Source of the DNA: Bacteroidales bacterium UBA1736
GTDB lineage: Bacteria > Bacteroidota > Bacteroidia > Bacteroidales > UBA932
Direction of reading: 5' to 3'
Length of the DNA stretch: 14,668 bases
Assembly (NCBI GenBank): GCA_002315825.1
Contig: DCIC01000102.1
Location: forward strand, 1 to 14,668
Position numbers and translations under genes: made by a program. Under the pieces are notes generated by a model, which saw nothing but the letters and a program-made list of their open reading frames with translations, did no database searches and had not been told where the DNA came from. Below are positions 7,050 to 13,787 of this stretch, one piece after another (the first letter of the stretch is position 1; the number at the start of each line of letters is the position of its first letter).

Positions 7050-8277
7050 ATACATATTTGCATTTGCGCTTTCCGCAGCTATTTCAATATCTGTCCATGC
7101 TGACAACAGCAAGTATATCGACCATCGTGGCCATAACCTGGACTCACTTGAAATAGCCGCGGCCAAGTGGACGGCAGATAAAATCGAAGAGGCCAGCGAC
7201 GAAGAACTGCTCCGGCTCGTATATACATGGCACGATCTGATGTTGGGGTACCTCAATATCAATCCCGAACTTTGCATGTTTTATGGACGGAAGGTTTTCA
7301 ACACCAGCGCACGAAAAGGCTGGAAAGCCATGACTTGGGCTTCGGCCAAAGTAATAGGACAACTTTTCTGGGCCAAAGAGCGATATGACAGCGCAACGTT
7401 CTACTATAACAGGGCTATGCAGACCATAGAAACGATGGAAGTGGGTGCTGTCGGTATTGACAGGCCAGAAGGCATTAGCCAATTTGACATCGACAACGGT
7501 CTCAGTGCCATGTACGGTACCATCGGCAACCTGTACAGCATGCAGGACAGCACTGATCTTGCCATGGAGTATTATGCCAAAGCAGGAGAAATCTTCGAAA
7601 AGAACGGCTGGAAGAACGCTTTGTCCAACCTACATTACAACATGGCTGAAACCTGGCTGGATGACGGCGAGGTGCAGAGGGCAAGATCAGAGTATAATAC
7701 TGCTTTGTCCTATGCTGTACAAGCAGGTGATTCTTTGCTGGTAGCGAACAGCACCGCCGGGCTTGGTCGTCTAGAGCTGAGCCAGGGACACTTGCGCAAA
7801 GCCATCAGACATCTGGATGAAGCAAACCGGTACTATTCCGCGCACAATGATGAAGAATGGTCCGCTCTTCTGGAGAATATAGACTATGCCAACCAGATCT
7901 TGCGTCTGCAGAAGCGCCAGGCTAAGATTGGGATGGTCGTGTCCATTATTGCCATTCTACTGCTGATTGTGAGTGCATTGATTGCCGGGCATATGCGCAA
8001 GTTGCGCAAGCAGAAAGCCCAGACTGACGCCGTGCTGGCGGAAACTATTGAAGAACTGACACCGTCAACGCTTCCATCCGATATCAAGCTGAACGACAGG
8101 GAACTTCAGGTTCTCAAACTGGTCGCAGACGGCCTCTCAGTCAAGGAGATTGCCGACAAGGTCTGCCTCAGTCCCGAGACCGTAAAGTGGTACCGCAAGA
8201 AACTTCTGGCCAAGTTTGATGCGAAATCGTTTATTGTTCTGATCAGCAAAGCCAGGCAAATGGGCATATTGCAATAA
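7033..8277 (+). CDS. membrane-bound TPR sensor with LuxR-type HTH
   Basis: A 414-residue one-component membrane regulator. Residues 1-23 form a signal sequence (cut after VHA), then a periplasmic region with TPR-like helix pairs (about 60-275; AMYGTIGNLYSMQDSTDLAM and following repeats). A single transmembrane helix lies at about 298-320 (IGMVVSIIAILLLIVSALIA), followed by a basic juxtamembrane segment, and a cytoplasmic GerE/LuxR HTH at 352-410 (LNDRELQVLKLVADGLS, recognition helix PETVKWYRKKLL). ATG 7033 is chosen because it places the signal peptide at the N terminus; a TTG at 7003 is in frame but adds polar residues. Such TPR-LuxR proteins are typical of Bacteroidota. The gene is divergent from the operon it most likely controls. 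The signal sensed is unknown. Confidence 0.9.
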   Translation: MTKTIKYIFAFALSAAISISVHADNSKYIDHRGHNLDSLEIAAAKWTADKIEEASDEELLRLVYTWHDLMLGYLNINPELCMFYGRKVFNTSARKGWKAMTWASAKVIGQLFWAKERYDSATFYYNRAMQTIETMEVGAVGIDRPEGISQFDIDNGLSAMYGTIGNLYSMQDSTDLAMEYYAKAGEIFEKNGWKNALSNLHYNMAETWLDDGEVQRARSEYNTALSYAVQAGDSLLVANSTAGLGRLELSQGHLRKAIRHLDEANRYYSAHNDEEWSALLENIDYANQILRLQKRQAKIGMVVSIIAILLLIVSALIAGHMRKLRKQKAQTDAVLAETIEELTPSTLPSDIKLNDRELQVLKLVADGLSVKEIADKVCLSPETVKWYRKKLLAKFDAKSFIVLISKARQMGILQ

Positions 8278-8327
8278 TAGGTTGACATGTTATAGTATAA
8301 TTTGGGGGATAGGCTAAATTGTATTAT

Positions 8328-8780
8328 ATGGAACTAGATGTAAGAAGTGTGTCAAAATCGCCCGTGCACAGCGCTGAACATATTTTGAATCGAACGATGG
8401 TCAATATGTTCGGATGTCCGCGTTCACGCAACGCGCATATTGAGCGCAAGAAGAGCAAGTGCGATTATATCCTTGACTCATGTCCAACGGAAGAGCAGGT
8501 CGATGTCATCGAGGCGAAGGTCAACGATGTTATAGCTGCAGCGATGCCTGTTACCATCGAGTTCATGAGCAGGGAAGAGGCGGCAAAGATAGTCGACCTC
8601 AGCAAACTCCCGGAGGATGCGTCTGAGACGCTTCGCATTGTCCGCATCGGCGACTACGACGACTACGCCTGCATAGGCGCGCATGTACAGAACACCTCGG
8701 AGATAGGGGAGTTCAAGATCATCAGCCATGATTTCAATGACGGAATCTGGCGCGTAAGGTGGAGAGTTGTAAAAGACTAA
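8328..8780 (+). CDS. AlaX-type alanyl-tRNA editing protein, copy 2
   Basis: A 150-residue tRNA_SAD-type editing protein that should remove wrong amino acids (such as serine) from tRNA-Ala in trans. The metal ligands are present: HSAEH near residue 16 and CIGAH near residue 119, along with the FGCPRSRNAHIER block. ATG 8328 is used; a TTG at 8319 is in frame. It is close to the copy at 2218-2664 over the whole domain, though the first 12 or so residues differ. It begins 50 nt after the TPR/LuxR gene and its stop lies only 3 nt from the convergent CDP-alcohol phosphatidyltransferase stop. Of the two copies this one has the more conventional start and motif, so it may be the functional parent. 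Confidence 0.92.
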   Translation: MELDVRSVSKSPVHSAEHILNRTMVNMFGCPRSRNAHIERKKSKCDYILDSCPTEEQVDVIEAKVNDVIAAAMPVTIEFMSREEAAKIVDLSKLPEDASETLRIVRIGDYDDYACIGAHVQNTSEIGEFKIISHDFNDGIWRVRWRVVKD

Positions 8781-8783
8781 TGC

Positions 8784-9290
8784 CTACTCGGTCCTTCCGG
8801 TTCTGATGAAATGACCTTCCTGCACGGCAGCGAAAAATGCTACCGCCATCACGATGCCACCAGCTATCTCCAGGGAAATCCAGCTGATGGTGATTGGAAG
8901 TAGGAACAGCAACAGTCCTGTGAGCTTGTTTGCGATCGTGTGAAGCATGACAATTTTCTTGCGGCAGATTATTCCGGAAAGCATGTTTGCCGCTTTCGTG
9001 AAGGCAATGACTCCTATGCCGATCCACATCCATGCTGTGATCTCAAGCCTCGGGAGGAATACAACAGCCGCTGCAATGACAAACACCAGATCAGCAATGC
9101 TGTCAATGATTGCCCCCTTACGGCTGCTTGCGTTCATCTTCCTCGAGATTGGACCGTCGATCATGTCCGACACGCCGCACCAGATATAGATAGTCCAGAA
9201 TATGGGGCTACCATATGCAGCAATCAGAAGAGCAATGGCCGTCAGTCCTCGTGACGCAGAGATGATATTCGGAATATTCTTTACTGTCAT
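8784..9290 (-). CDS. CDP-alcohol phosphatidyltransferase family protein
   Basis: A 168-residue integral membrane enzyme of the CDP-alcohol phosphatidyltransferase family, which moves a phosphatidyl group from CDP-diacylglycerol to an alcohol. The signature D-x2-D-G-x2-(A/S)-R-x8-G-x3-D-x3-D is complete: D42, D45, G46, S49, R50, G59, D63 and D67, with Ser in the usual Ala position. About five to six membrane helices are predicted. The N terminus KNIPNIISASR resembles the phosphatidylglycerophosphate synthase type, but the alcohol acceptor cannot be fixed from sequence. Its ATG overlaps the stop of the RNase H-like gene by 4 nt, so translation is likely coupled. It is a little shorter than typical PgsA. 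Confidence 0.92.
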   Translation of the reverse strand: MTVKNIPNIISASRGLTAIALLIAAYGSPIFWTIYIWCGVSDMIDGPISRKMNASSRKGAIIDSIADLVFVIAAAVVFLPRLEITAWMWIGIGVIAFTKAANMLSGIICRKKIVMLHTIANKLTGLLLFLLPITISWISLEIAGGIVMAVAFFAAVQEGHFIRTGRTE

Positions 9291-9709
9291 AATGCCCTAA
9301 CCTCCTTCATTGCAGCCGTAGACACATCATGAGTCTCGATCAGCAGGGGGCTCTTGTGATAGGGGACTATCCTGACAGATACCGATGAGTGTCTCTTCTT
9401 GGACTCGATACATTGAAGAATCAAATCGGGATTCGCTGACTTTGGTCCCGGCTCACGGTCGAAGTTCTGGATATAGGCTGCGTTCGTGAGGAATACGATG
9501 TCAGAGGATTCAGGAAGTTCATCCATCAGCTGAACCATCAGAGTCAGCATCATCCTGAACTCTGTTGTATGCAGGTCAGCTATCTGCTTCCTGTCAATCA
9601 CCCTCCCATCAAGTTCAATGACGGCAGCAGCGGCTCCGGCTCTTTCCTTGTGGCCGTAGTCGCATGATCCTCCGATCCAGATGCAGTATGTCCCTGCTTC
9701 TACCTTCAT
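9287..9709 (-). CDS. RNase H-fold protein with degenerate active site
   Basis: The 140-residue protein follows the RNase H layout: strand plus GGS loop (YCIWIGGSC), a glycine/alanine turn (RAGAAAAVI), two strands (DGRVIDRKQIAD), a helix starting TTEFRMML, and a strand with FLTNAAYI. The family's first Asp (usually TDGS) is Gly13 here and the Asp in LTDS is Asn, while the Glu of the helix remains. It is therefore probably not an active nuclease and may bind nucleic acid or be a diverged reverse-transcriptase-like protein. It overlaps both neighbours by 4 nt: the DUF1653 gene upstream and the CDP-alcohol phosphatidyltransferase downstream. The fold assignment rests on pattern alone. Confidence 0.68.
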   Translation of the reverse strand: MKVEAGTYCIWIGGSCDYGHKERAGAAAAVIELDGRVIDRKQIADLHTTEFRMMLTLMVQLMDELPESSDIVFLTNAAYIQNFDREPGPKSANPDLILQCIESKKRHSSVSVRIVPYHKSPLLIETHDVSTAAMKEVRAL

Positions 9710-9939
9710 TCTGACAAAGCCTCTTCTTCGGTAATTTCAACAAAGCGGGGTCCTGAGTATGAGTCACGTTCCACTGAGGAAAAGAACATGTCCTTTGGAC
9801 GGACCCATGTCCCGTGTTCCCCATACAGAGCCTGATAGACGACAAGTTCACGCGAAGGGTCTTCGCTGTCCCTGGCAATGTGGAGGAGCCTGTACTTCCC
9901 GCCCTTGAAATGTCTATAGTATTTACCTGTATCAGCCAT
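9706..9939 (-). CDS. DUF1653 domain protein, 77 aa
   Basis: A small DUF1653 protein. The family pattern is clear: GKYYRHFKGGKYRLLHIARDSE, then ELVVYQALYGEHGTWVRPKDMFF. The function of DUF1653 is unknown; it folds as a small beta barrel-like domain in the literature on this family, which I cite only from general knowledge. It is the first gene of a three-gene operon with 4-nt overlaps. The candidate -7 element TAAATTTG (9966-9959) lies 20 nt before its ATG. Confidence 0.9.
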   Translation of the reverse strand: MADTGKYYRHFKGGKYRLLHIARDSEDPSRELVVYQALYGEHGTWVRPKDMFFSSVERDSYSGPRFVEITEEEALSE

Positions 9940-9958
9940 GGCGCCATTGATAGATGGG

Positions 9959-9966
9959 CAAATTTA
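9959..9966 (-). promoter_or_regulatory. -7 element for the DUF1653 operon
   Basis: On the minus strand this reads TAAATTTG, an exact match to TAnnTTTG, 20 nt before the start of the DUF1653 gene. A clear -33 box at the normal distance is not seen. It is the only good promoter candidate for the three-gene operon. Confidence 0.5.
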
Positions 9967-10110
9967 AGGATTTTGTGAAATTGCATATGCGGGAGTTATG
10001 AAGATATGCTGAAGATCCGCATGAGAGGAAACCTTTCCGAAATCCGGCATCGCTCCGATCGGCTTAAAGCATCTCTTGATTATCGCACAGGAAATACCTA
10101 CCTTAGTGGC

Positions 10111-10198
10111 GGAGTCCTGATTCTTGGACTCCCTTGCTATTACCCTCGCTTATACGCAGGGTTTCAACCCCGATTCGCAGTGACTGCGCTTCGGGGTT
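10111..10198. other. cluster of three hairpins, structured RNA or REP-like element
   Basis: Three inverted repeats follow one another. H1 is GGAGTCC / GGACTCC (10111-10132) with an 8-nt loop. H2 is ACCCT-CG / CG-C-AGGGT (10142-10162) with a single bulge. H3 is AACCCCGA / TCGGGGTT (10166-10198), with an inner CGCAGT / ACTGCG stem on a one-base loop. H3 sits about 6 nt from the end of the minus-strand ORF (10204), so it may terminate that transcript, though no T run follows in that direction. On the plus strand TTTCTTCC follows. The cluster could be a small RNA, a REP-like repeat or a terminator. Confidence 0.55.
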
Positions 10199-10203
10199 TC
10201 TTC

Positions 10204-10419
10204 CTAAATGTCGATAGTCATAAGCTGCTCTATGTCCGCCAGGCAGGTTAGGTGTGACTGCTCGACCATGTCCCCGCGGTTCGCCACATTGCCGGACAAG
10301 ATGCTGTGCGTGCATCCGGGAAAGATCCGTCCCATGATTACACCTGACTTCTTGAACTGTATCCCGGTCCGAATGCCTTCGCACATCCTACATACCGTTA
10401 TTTGCAAAACCGGTGTCAT
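10204..10419 (-). CDS. possible small CxxC protein, 71 aa
   Basis: The minus-strand frame begins at ATG 10419 and encodes 71 residues with an early CRMC pair, a GVIMGRIFPGC segment and a later TCLADIEQL helix. Four Cys in total could suggest a metal site. Codon use is plausible for the organism and the ORF ends next to a strong hairpin. No family is recognised, and overlapping frames are also open, so it could be spurious. Confidence 0.38.
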   Translation of the reverse strand: MTPVLQITVCRMCEGIRTGIQFKKSGVIMGRIFPGCTHSILSGNVANRGDMVEQSHLTCLADIEQLMTIDI

Positions 10420-10466
10420 GTTATGCTTTTGAATCCATTTGCATACAGTTGACTCTATCTGAACTC

Positions 10467-10521
10467 ATGTTAAATAAAAATGAAATTATGACAAATAATT
10501 TGCGATATGTTAAGTAAAAAT
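10467..10521 (+). repeat. direct repeats flanking a promoter
   Basis: ATGTTAAATAAAAAT (10467-10481) and ATGTTAAGTAAAAAT (10507-10521) match at 14 of 15 positions and are exactly 40 bases apart. The second copy fills the spacer between the -33 and -7 boxes of the promoter at 10499-10531. This is the pattern expected for cooperative operator sites; iterons are a less likely reading with only two copies. Confidence 0.55.
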
Positions 10522-10531
10522 AATACCTTTG
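10499..10531 (+). promoter_or_regulatory. full Bacteroidota promoter for the 10561 gene
   Basis: TTTG (10499-10502) is followed after 21 nt by TACCTTTG (10524-10531), matching both the -33 and the -7 consensus at accepted spacing. Transcription would start near 10537, downstream of the ATG at 10507, so the coding start must be later; ATG 10561 fits. Confidence 0.7.
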
Positions 10532-10560
10532 TTAAACAATACTATAAAAGTAGAGCAAGT

Positions 10561-11091
10561 ATGTATATTGACAAGGGTGAAAAAAGCGCAAAAGTTGAGA
10601 AGATTGAGGAACTGAGGAAGCGGGAGGACCTCATGTTCGTCGGGTTGAAGAGATACCTGGAGGAAAACGTAGGGGACTATCTGGATCCTGACCAGATAGA
10701 CACGCTAGCGGACATGCTCCGCGAATGCAGGACCAGGAGGGGAGGAAACACCTTCCCTGCCGAACTGGTGAGGGTGATATCGGAGGATACGGACATCAGG
10801 CATCTGGTGGTTCCCATGCGCAAGCTCCGCAAGGACGAGATGGCGACGCTGATGTATAACCTTTCCCCGTACTCGATGCTGTCGCGCAAGAACGTGGCGA
10901 TCATGTGCAAGGAATGCTTCCCGAACCTGTTCGCATCGCTGGGAACGATAAACTCCATGTTCACGAGATATGGAAAGCCGGCACTGACCAACGCCGGCCA
11001 TCACACGAAGGTAAGGGTGGAGATCATGGATCCTGACACCCTTGAAGACTATCTGTATAAACTGGGAAACGAATATGGCAGCGCAGAATGA
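10561..11091 (+). CDS. unknown protein, 176 aa, paired with an excisionase-like HTH gene
   Basis: A soluble, strongly charged protein with no recognised family. A Lys/Glu-rich N-terminal helix (to about residue 40) leads to a globular region with DYLDPDQIDTLADMLREC, a central RHLVVPMRKLRKDEMATLMYNL helix pair, and a C-terminal MDPDTLEDYLYKL. The start at ATG 10561 is preferred over ATG 10507, because the latter lies within a consensus promoter. The end overlaps the next gene by 17 nt, so the two are translated together. The pairing with a DNA-binding HTH protein and operator repeats suggests a plasmid- or integrative-element accessory module, but the role is unknown. Confidence 0.75.
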   Translation: MYIDKGEKSAKVEKIEELRKREDLMFVGLKRYLEENVGDYLDPDQIDTLADMLRECRTRRGGNTFPAELVRVISEDTDIRHLVVPMRKLRKDEMATLMYNLSPYSMLSRKNVAIMCKECFPNLFASLGTINSMFTRYGKPALTNAGHHTKVRVEIMDPDTLEDYLYKLGNEYGSAE

Positions 11092-11449
11092 TGAAAGGAA
11101 GGAAAGGGTAGTCCTCGAGGACGTGCCTGCGATGATGTCCACGCTTCTGAAGAGGATGGACAGTCTCAAGGAACAGGTGGACAGCGTACTGGTTCTGGCC
11201 CAGGAATCCATCAAGGCGAGGGAGTCCGGACGCAGGACGATGAATGCGAAGGAGGTCTGCGAGATGCTTGGCATCAAGCAGGGTTCGCTGTATCATATGA
11301 CCAGCGAGGGTAAGATTCCATGCTACAGAGCTGGTGGCAAGTTGGTGTTCTTTGAATCGGAGATCATCAAGTGGGTTGAAAAGAGAAGGAAGATGAGCGA
11401 TACTGAGGCAATCAACATGGCTGACGAGTATCTCAGGAAGCATTTCTGA
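11075..11449 (+). CDS. excisionase-type (HTH_17) DNA-binding protein
   Basis: A 124-residue protein. Residues 1-60 include a likely coiled coil (MMSTLLKRMDSLKEQVDSVLVLAQ). Residues about 64-110 form an excisionase/MerR-like winged helix: MNAKEVCEMLGIKQGSLYHM, a wing EGKIPCYRAGGKLVFFES, then IIKWVEKRR. This HTH_17 type is common in Bacteroidota mobile elements as a small regulator or recombination directionality factor. ATG 11075 lies inside the end of the preceding gene. It may bind the repeats at 10467-10521, which would make the pair autoregulated; that is inference. Confidence 0.87.
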   Translation: MAAQNDERKERVVLEDVPAMMSTLLKRMDSLKEQVDSVLVLAQESIKARESGRRTMNAKEVCEMLGIKQGSLYHMTSEGKIPCYRAGGKLVFFESEIIKWVEKRRKMSDTEAINMADEYLRKHF

Positions 11450-11487
11450 TCACATCCATAATCGCTCTATTACAACTATATTTAGTT

Positions 11488-11526
11488 ATTCCGCGAGTCT
11501 TTATTAAAAATAAAGGTTTTCGGAAT
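11488..11526 (+). terminator. probable terminator after the two-gene operon
   Basis: An inner 7-bp stem CTTTATT / AATAAAG with a 3-nt loop is followed by GGTTTT, and both are enclosed by a second stem, ATTCCG / CGGAAT. It lies 39 nt downstream of the HTH gene stop. The stem is AT-rich, so strength is uncertain. Confidence 0.45.
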
Positions 11527-11731
11527 TATTTATTTGCGTCTGTGAAAGTGAATATGGAAGAAAAGATTTTAATATTTACATCTAGACAACAATTCATTGT
11601 AGAATCCAGCCAACAAATATTCATAATAGAGTAAGACATGGATTTATACCGAGAAGGACCATTTTGTTTTTATAAAGAGCAAGGCATAGTTAAAGAAAGC
11701 TGAATTCGATTCTGAAGTGCAACGCTTGTAG

Positions 11732-11763
11732 TTGAGCAAAGAATATGTGATCATATCTTTGCT
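11732..11763 (+). promoter_or_regulatory. transposase promoter inside a hairpin
   Basis: GTTG (11731-11734) is followed after 19 nt by TATCTTTG (11754-11761), a good Bacteroidota promoter. The same stretch forms the inverted repeat AGCAAAGA / TCTTTGCT (11735-11763) with an inner TATG / CATA arm. A transcript entering from outside would contain this hairpin, which could limit transposase expression. Confidence 0.55.
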
Positions 11764-11788
11764 TTCATGACAAGAACAGCGACAGAAG

Positions 11789-12474
11789 ATGGGATATAAG
11801 CATTTGACAAGAGAGCAACGTTATACCATAGAAGCGTTGTTTCAGACTCCGATGAGTCTGCGGGAGATCGGTGAGGTCATCGGCGTCAGCAAGGGAACGA
11901 TAAGCCGTGAGATAAGGCGCAACTGCGATATGCGTGGGCATCATCGCTACAGGTGGCAGCTGGCGCAGAAGAAGTACGAGCGCCGGATGAAGACCAGAAT
12001 GCATTTCTTGAAGTTCTCTGATGAGATGAAGCGTACCGTTCGCAGGTTCATAGTGTATGGACAATACAGTCCTGAGCAGATCTGCGGGCGTTTCAGGCTT
12101 GAAGGGAAAGAAGCCGCCCCTCTGGCCAGCACGTCGATAGAGGCGCTGTTGCAATACAAGGACAAGATACATACAATTACGGCTGACAATGGAAAGGAAT
12201 TCGCCCGTCACAAGGAGATTGCTAAAAGACTCGATGCGGAGTTCTATTTCGCGAGGCCGTACCATTCCTGGGAACGGGGCGCCAACGAGAACATAAACGG
12301 GCTGCTACGCCAGTACATCCCTAAAGGTACGGATTTCAGTGAGCCTGCTGACGAGAAGATTGCGGAGATTGAATGGAAGTTGAACAGCAGACCCCGCAAG
12401 TCACTCGGCATCTGACTCCTATTGAATATTGTAAATTAATGTTTAACTTTGAATTTGGAGTGCGTTCAAAATAG
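11789..12474 (+). pseudogene. IS30-family transposase, internally deleted and frameshifted
   Basis: The N terminus has the IS30 helix-turn-helix (MSLREIGEVIGVSKGTISREIRRN, residues 22-45). After EQICGRFRLEG (near residue 105) the sequence jumps to GKEAAPLA, normally more than 100 residues later, so the segment with the first catalytic Asp is missing in frame (junction about 12100-12112). The second Asp (ADNGKEF) and the last Glu (WERGANEN) remain. Near 12410 one base (probably a C, GGC-ATCTGAC) is lost, which ends the frame at TGA 12413-12415. The +1 frame continues as PIEYCKLMFNFEFGVRSK to TAG 12472-12474, as expected for the intact tail. The protein cannot catalyse transposition but could still bind IS ends. 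Confidence 0.93.
12421..12451 (+). promoter_or_regulatory. outward-facing promoter at the IS right end
   Basis: ATTG (12421-12424) is followed after 19 nt by TAACTTTG (12444-12451), matching the Bacteroidota pattern. It faces out of the element toward the DUF5692 gene, 80 nt downstream. The solo IS end at 90-130 keeps an equivalent TATCTTTG, so the outward box seems a feature of this IS type. Confidence 0.5.
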
Positions 12475-12531
12475 AATTCACGTAACCTGATAACACTGAA
12501 ACAACACAAACCAATTTAATCAATAAATTCT

Positions 12532-13578
12532 ATGCTTTTTCACGTTTACGGAGAAATGGCTATCTATCAGTGGATTACGATGTTCGCAGTTCTCGGTGGC
12601 CTGATCCTTCTCAACGAGTTCGCCCGTAAAACAAAACTTGGCGGCTACATCACAATGTTAGCCGTTCCTGCAATCCTTACAGTTTATTTCGTAGCGCTTC
12701 AGATCGGCAACGCCATGGGTCTCGAGTGGGCAGTAAAGAACCAGACCATCGTCTACATGAACGGATGGTTCCACTATGCGAAGCTTTATGCCGCTCTCAC
12801 CGGCTGCATCGGCTTCATGATGATCAAGTACGGCTGGGGCATCGGCAAACAGCACTGGTTCAAGCCATTCCCATTCATCATCGTTGCAATCAACATTCTC
12901 ATCGCAGTCGCTTCAGACTTCGAGACCGCTATCAAGGGCTGGAACTGCTGGTTCCTCTCAAACGAGGACGTATGGCTCTACGGTGGCTGGCACAATGTGA
13001 TGAACGGCATCGCAGGTATACTCAACATCTTCTGTATGACCGCATGGTGGAGTGTTTACTCTTCAAAGGACAAGACCGACATGCTCTGGCCGGATATGAC
13101 CTGGGTTTACATCGTTGTCTATGACGTATGGAACTTCGCCTACACCTACAACTGCCTTCCTACACACTCATGGTTCTGCGGTATCGCACTTCTTCTCGCA
13201 CCTACCATCGCAGCAATCTGCTGGAACAAAGGTGGCTGGATCCAGAACCGTGCAAACACCCTTGCAATCTGGTGTATGTTCGCACAGGTTTATCCTCTTT
13301 TCCAGATCACTTCTACCGACGGCACCGTTGCCAGCAAGTGGGCAACTCTTCCTACCCTCTACGCCGACGGCACTCTCAACGGCATCGTAGAAGGTGGCAG
13401 CGCAAATGCAGACCCAACTGCAATGACCGTTGTTTCCGCATGCGCCCTCATAGTGAACATTATCGCTCTGAGCTACATAATCTATCAGGCCAAGAAGCGT
13501 CACATCAACCCTTACAAGGAAGACGTCTTCGTCAACCAGAAGTACTACAAGGACGCCATCGCCCGCGCAGACATCTAG
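12532..13578 (+). CDS. DUF5692 family membrane protein
   Basis: A 348-residue polytopic membrane protein with about nine hydrophobic helices, many Trp and Tyr residues at their ends, and short polar loops; it resembles the DUF5692 family known from gut Bacteroidota and Clostridia. Its function is unknown. Notable segments are HYAKLYAALTGCIGFMM, GWHNVMNGIAGILNIF and VYDVWNFAYTYNC. Codons are strongly biased (Ile almost always ATC, Phe mostly TTC, Asn AAC), more than in its neighbours, which suggests high expression. ATG 12532 is used; ATG 12556 is an alternative. The IS right end lies just upstream and may provide the promoter. A strong terminator follows. Confidence 0.85.
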   Translation: MLFHVYGEMAIYQWITMFAVLGGLILLNEFARKTKLGGYITMLAVPAILTVYFVALQIGNAMGLEWAVKNQTIVYMNGWFHYAKLYAALTGCIGFMMIKYGWGIGKQHWFKPFPFIIVAINILIAVASDFETAIKGWNCWFLSNEDVWLYGGWHNVMNGIAGILNIFCMTAWWSVYSSKDKTDMLWPDMTWVYIVVYDVWNFAYTYNCLPTHSWFCGIALLLAPTIAAICWNKGGWIQNRANTLAIWCMFAQVYPLFQITSTDGTVASKWATLPTLYADGTLNGIVEGGSANADPTAMTVVSACALIVNIIALSYIIYQAKKRHINPYKEDVFVNQKYYKDAIARADI

Positions 13579-13606
13579 TAGATTTCACTGAAAGACCGTT
13601 CACAAT

Positions 13607-13638
13607 AACAGCGTCCGATTTTCCCGGGCGCTGTTTTG
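13607..13638 (+). terminator. rho-independent terminator after DUF5692 gene
   Basis: AACAGCG-T-CCG pairs with CGG-G-CGCTGTT to form an 11-bp stem (one G-T pair) with a 7-nt loop, followed by TTG and then CT. The stem's closing Ts and GC-rich core are typical. It begins 29 nt after the stop codon. Confidence 0.85.
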
Positions 13639-13787
13639 CTACCTATCAGCAAGGAACATAGACATAAACAAGCCCAGAATACAATGAGTTTGATAATTAA
13701 TTGCTAATTTTATCGCGATATTCGGGAATCCCAGAAAGGTAAAATACATACGACCATAGGGTTTGAAATAACTGATAATAAAAATAA

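Larger units (their letters stand above)
11450..11788 (+). other. gene-poor, AT-rich stretch before the IS element
   Basis: No gene longer than 30 codons is found. It holds the terminator-like hairpin at 11488-11526, two tiny ATG frames (11554-11634, 26 codons; 11638-11703, 21 codons) without a known match, and from 11702 the left end of the IS30 element. The base composition is clearly more AT-rich than the flanking genes. Confidence 0.5.
11702..12479 (+). mobile_element. defective IS30-family insertion sequence
   Basis: The element has inverted ends GAATTCGATTCTGAA... at 11702 on the left and, reading inward from 12479, GAATTCTATTTTGAA... on the right; 13 of the first 15 positions agree by hand count. 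The outer GAATTC is itself a palindrome, so it may be part of the ends or a target-site duplication. At about 780 bp it is short for this family (usually about 1.0-1.2 kb), which fits the internal deletion of its transposase. Confidence 0.8.

Noticed and set aside
8282..8304. A promoter of TTGACA ... TATAATTTG type before AlaX copy 2
   Set aside because: Spacing of TTGACA to TATAAT is about 8 bp and the TAnnTTTG element is off by one base, so neither promoter type fits well.
10006..10251. An 81-codon plus-strand frame
   Set aside because: It runs through the three hairpins, its translation shows no domain pattern, and the DNA is better explained as a structured non-coding element. It is kept only as a remote possibility.
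12726..13661. Overlapping plus-strand frames inside the DUF5692 gene
   Set aside because: They come from the strongly biased codons of the real gene and are rich in Arg, His and Gln with no coherent hydrophobic core.
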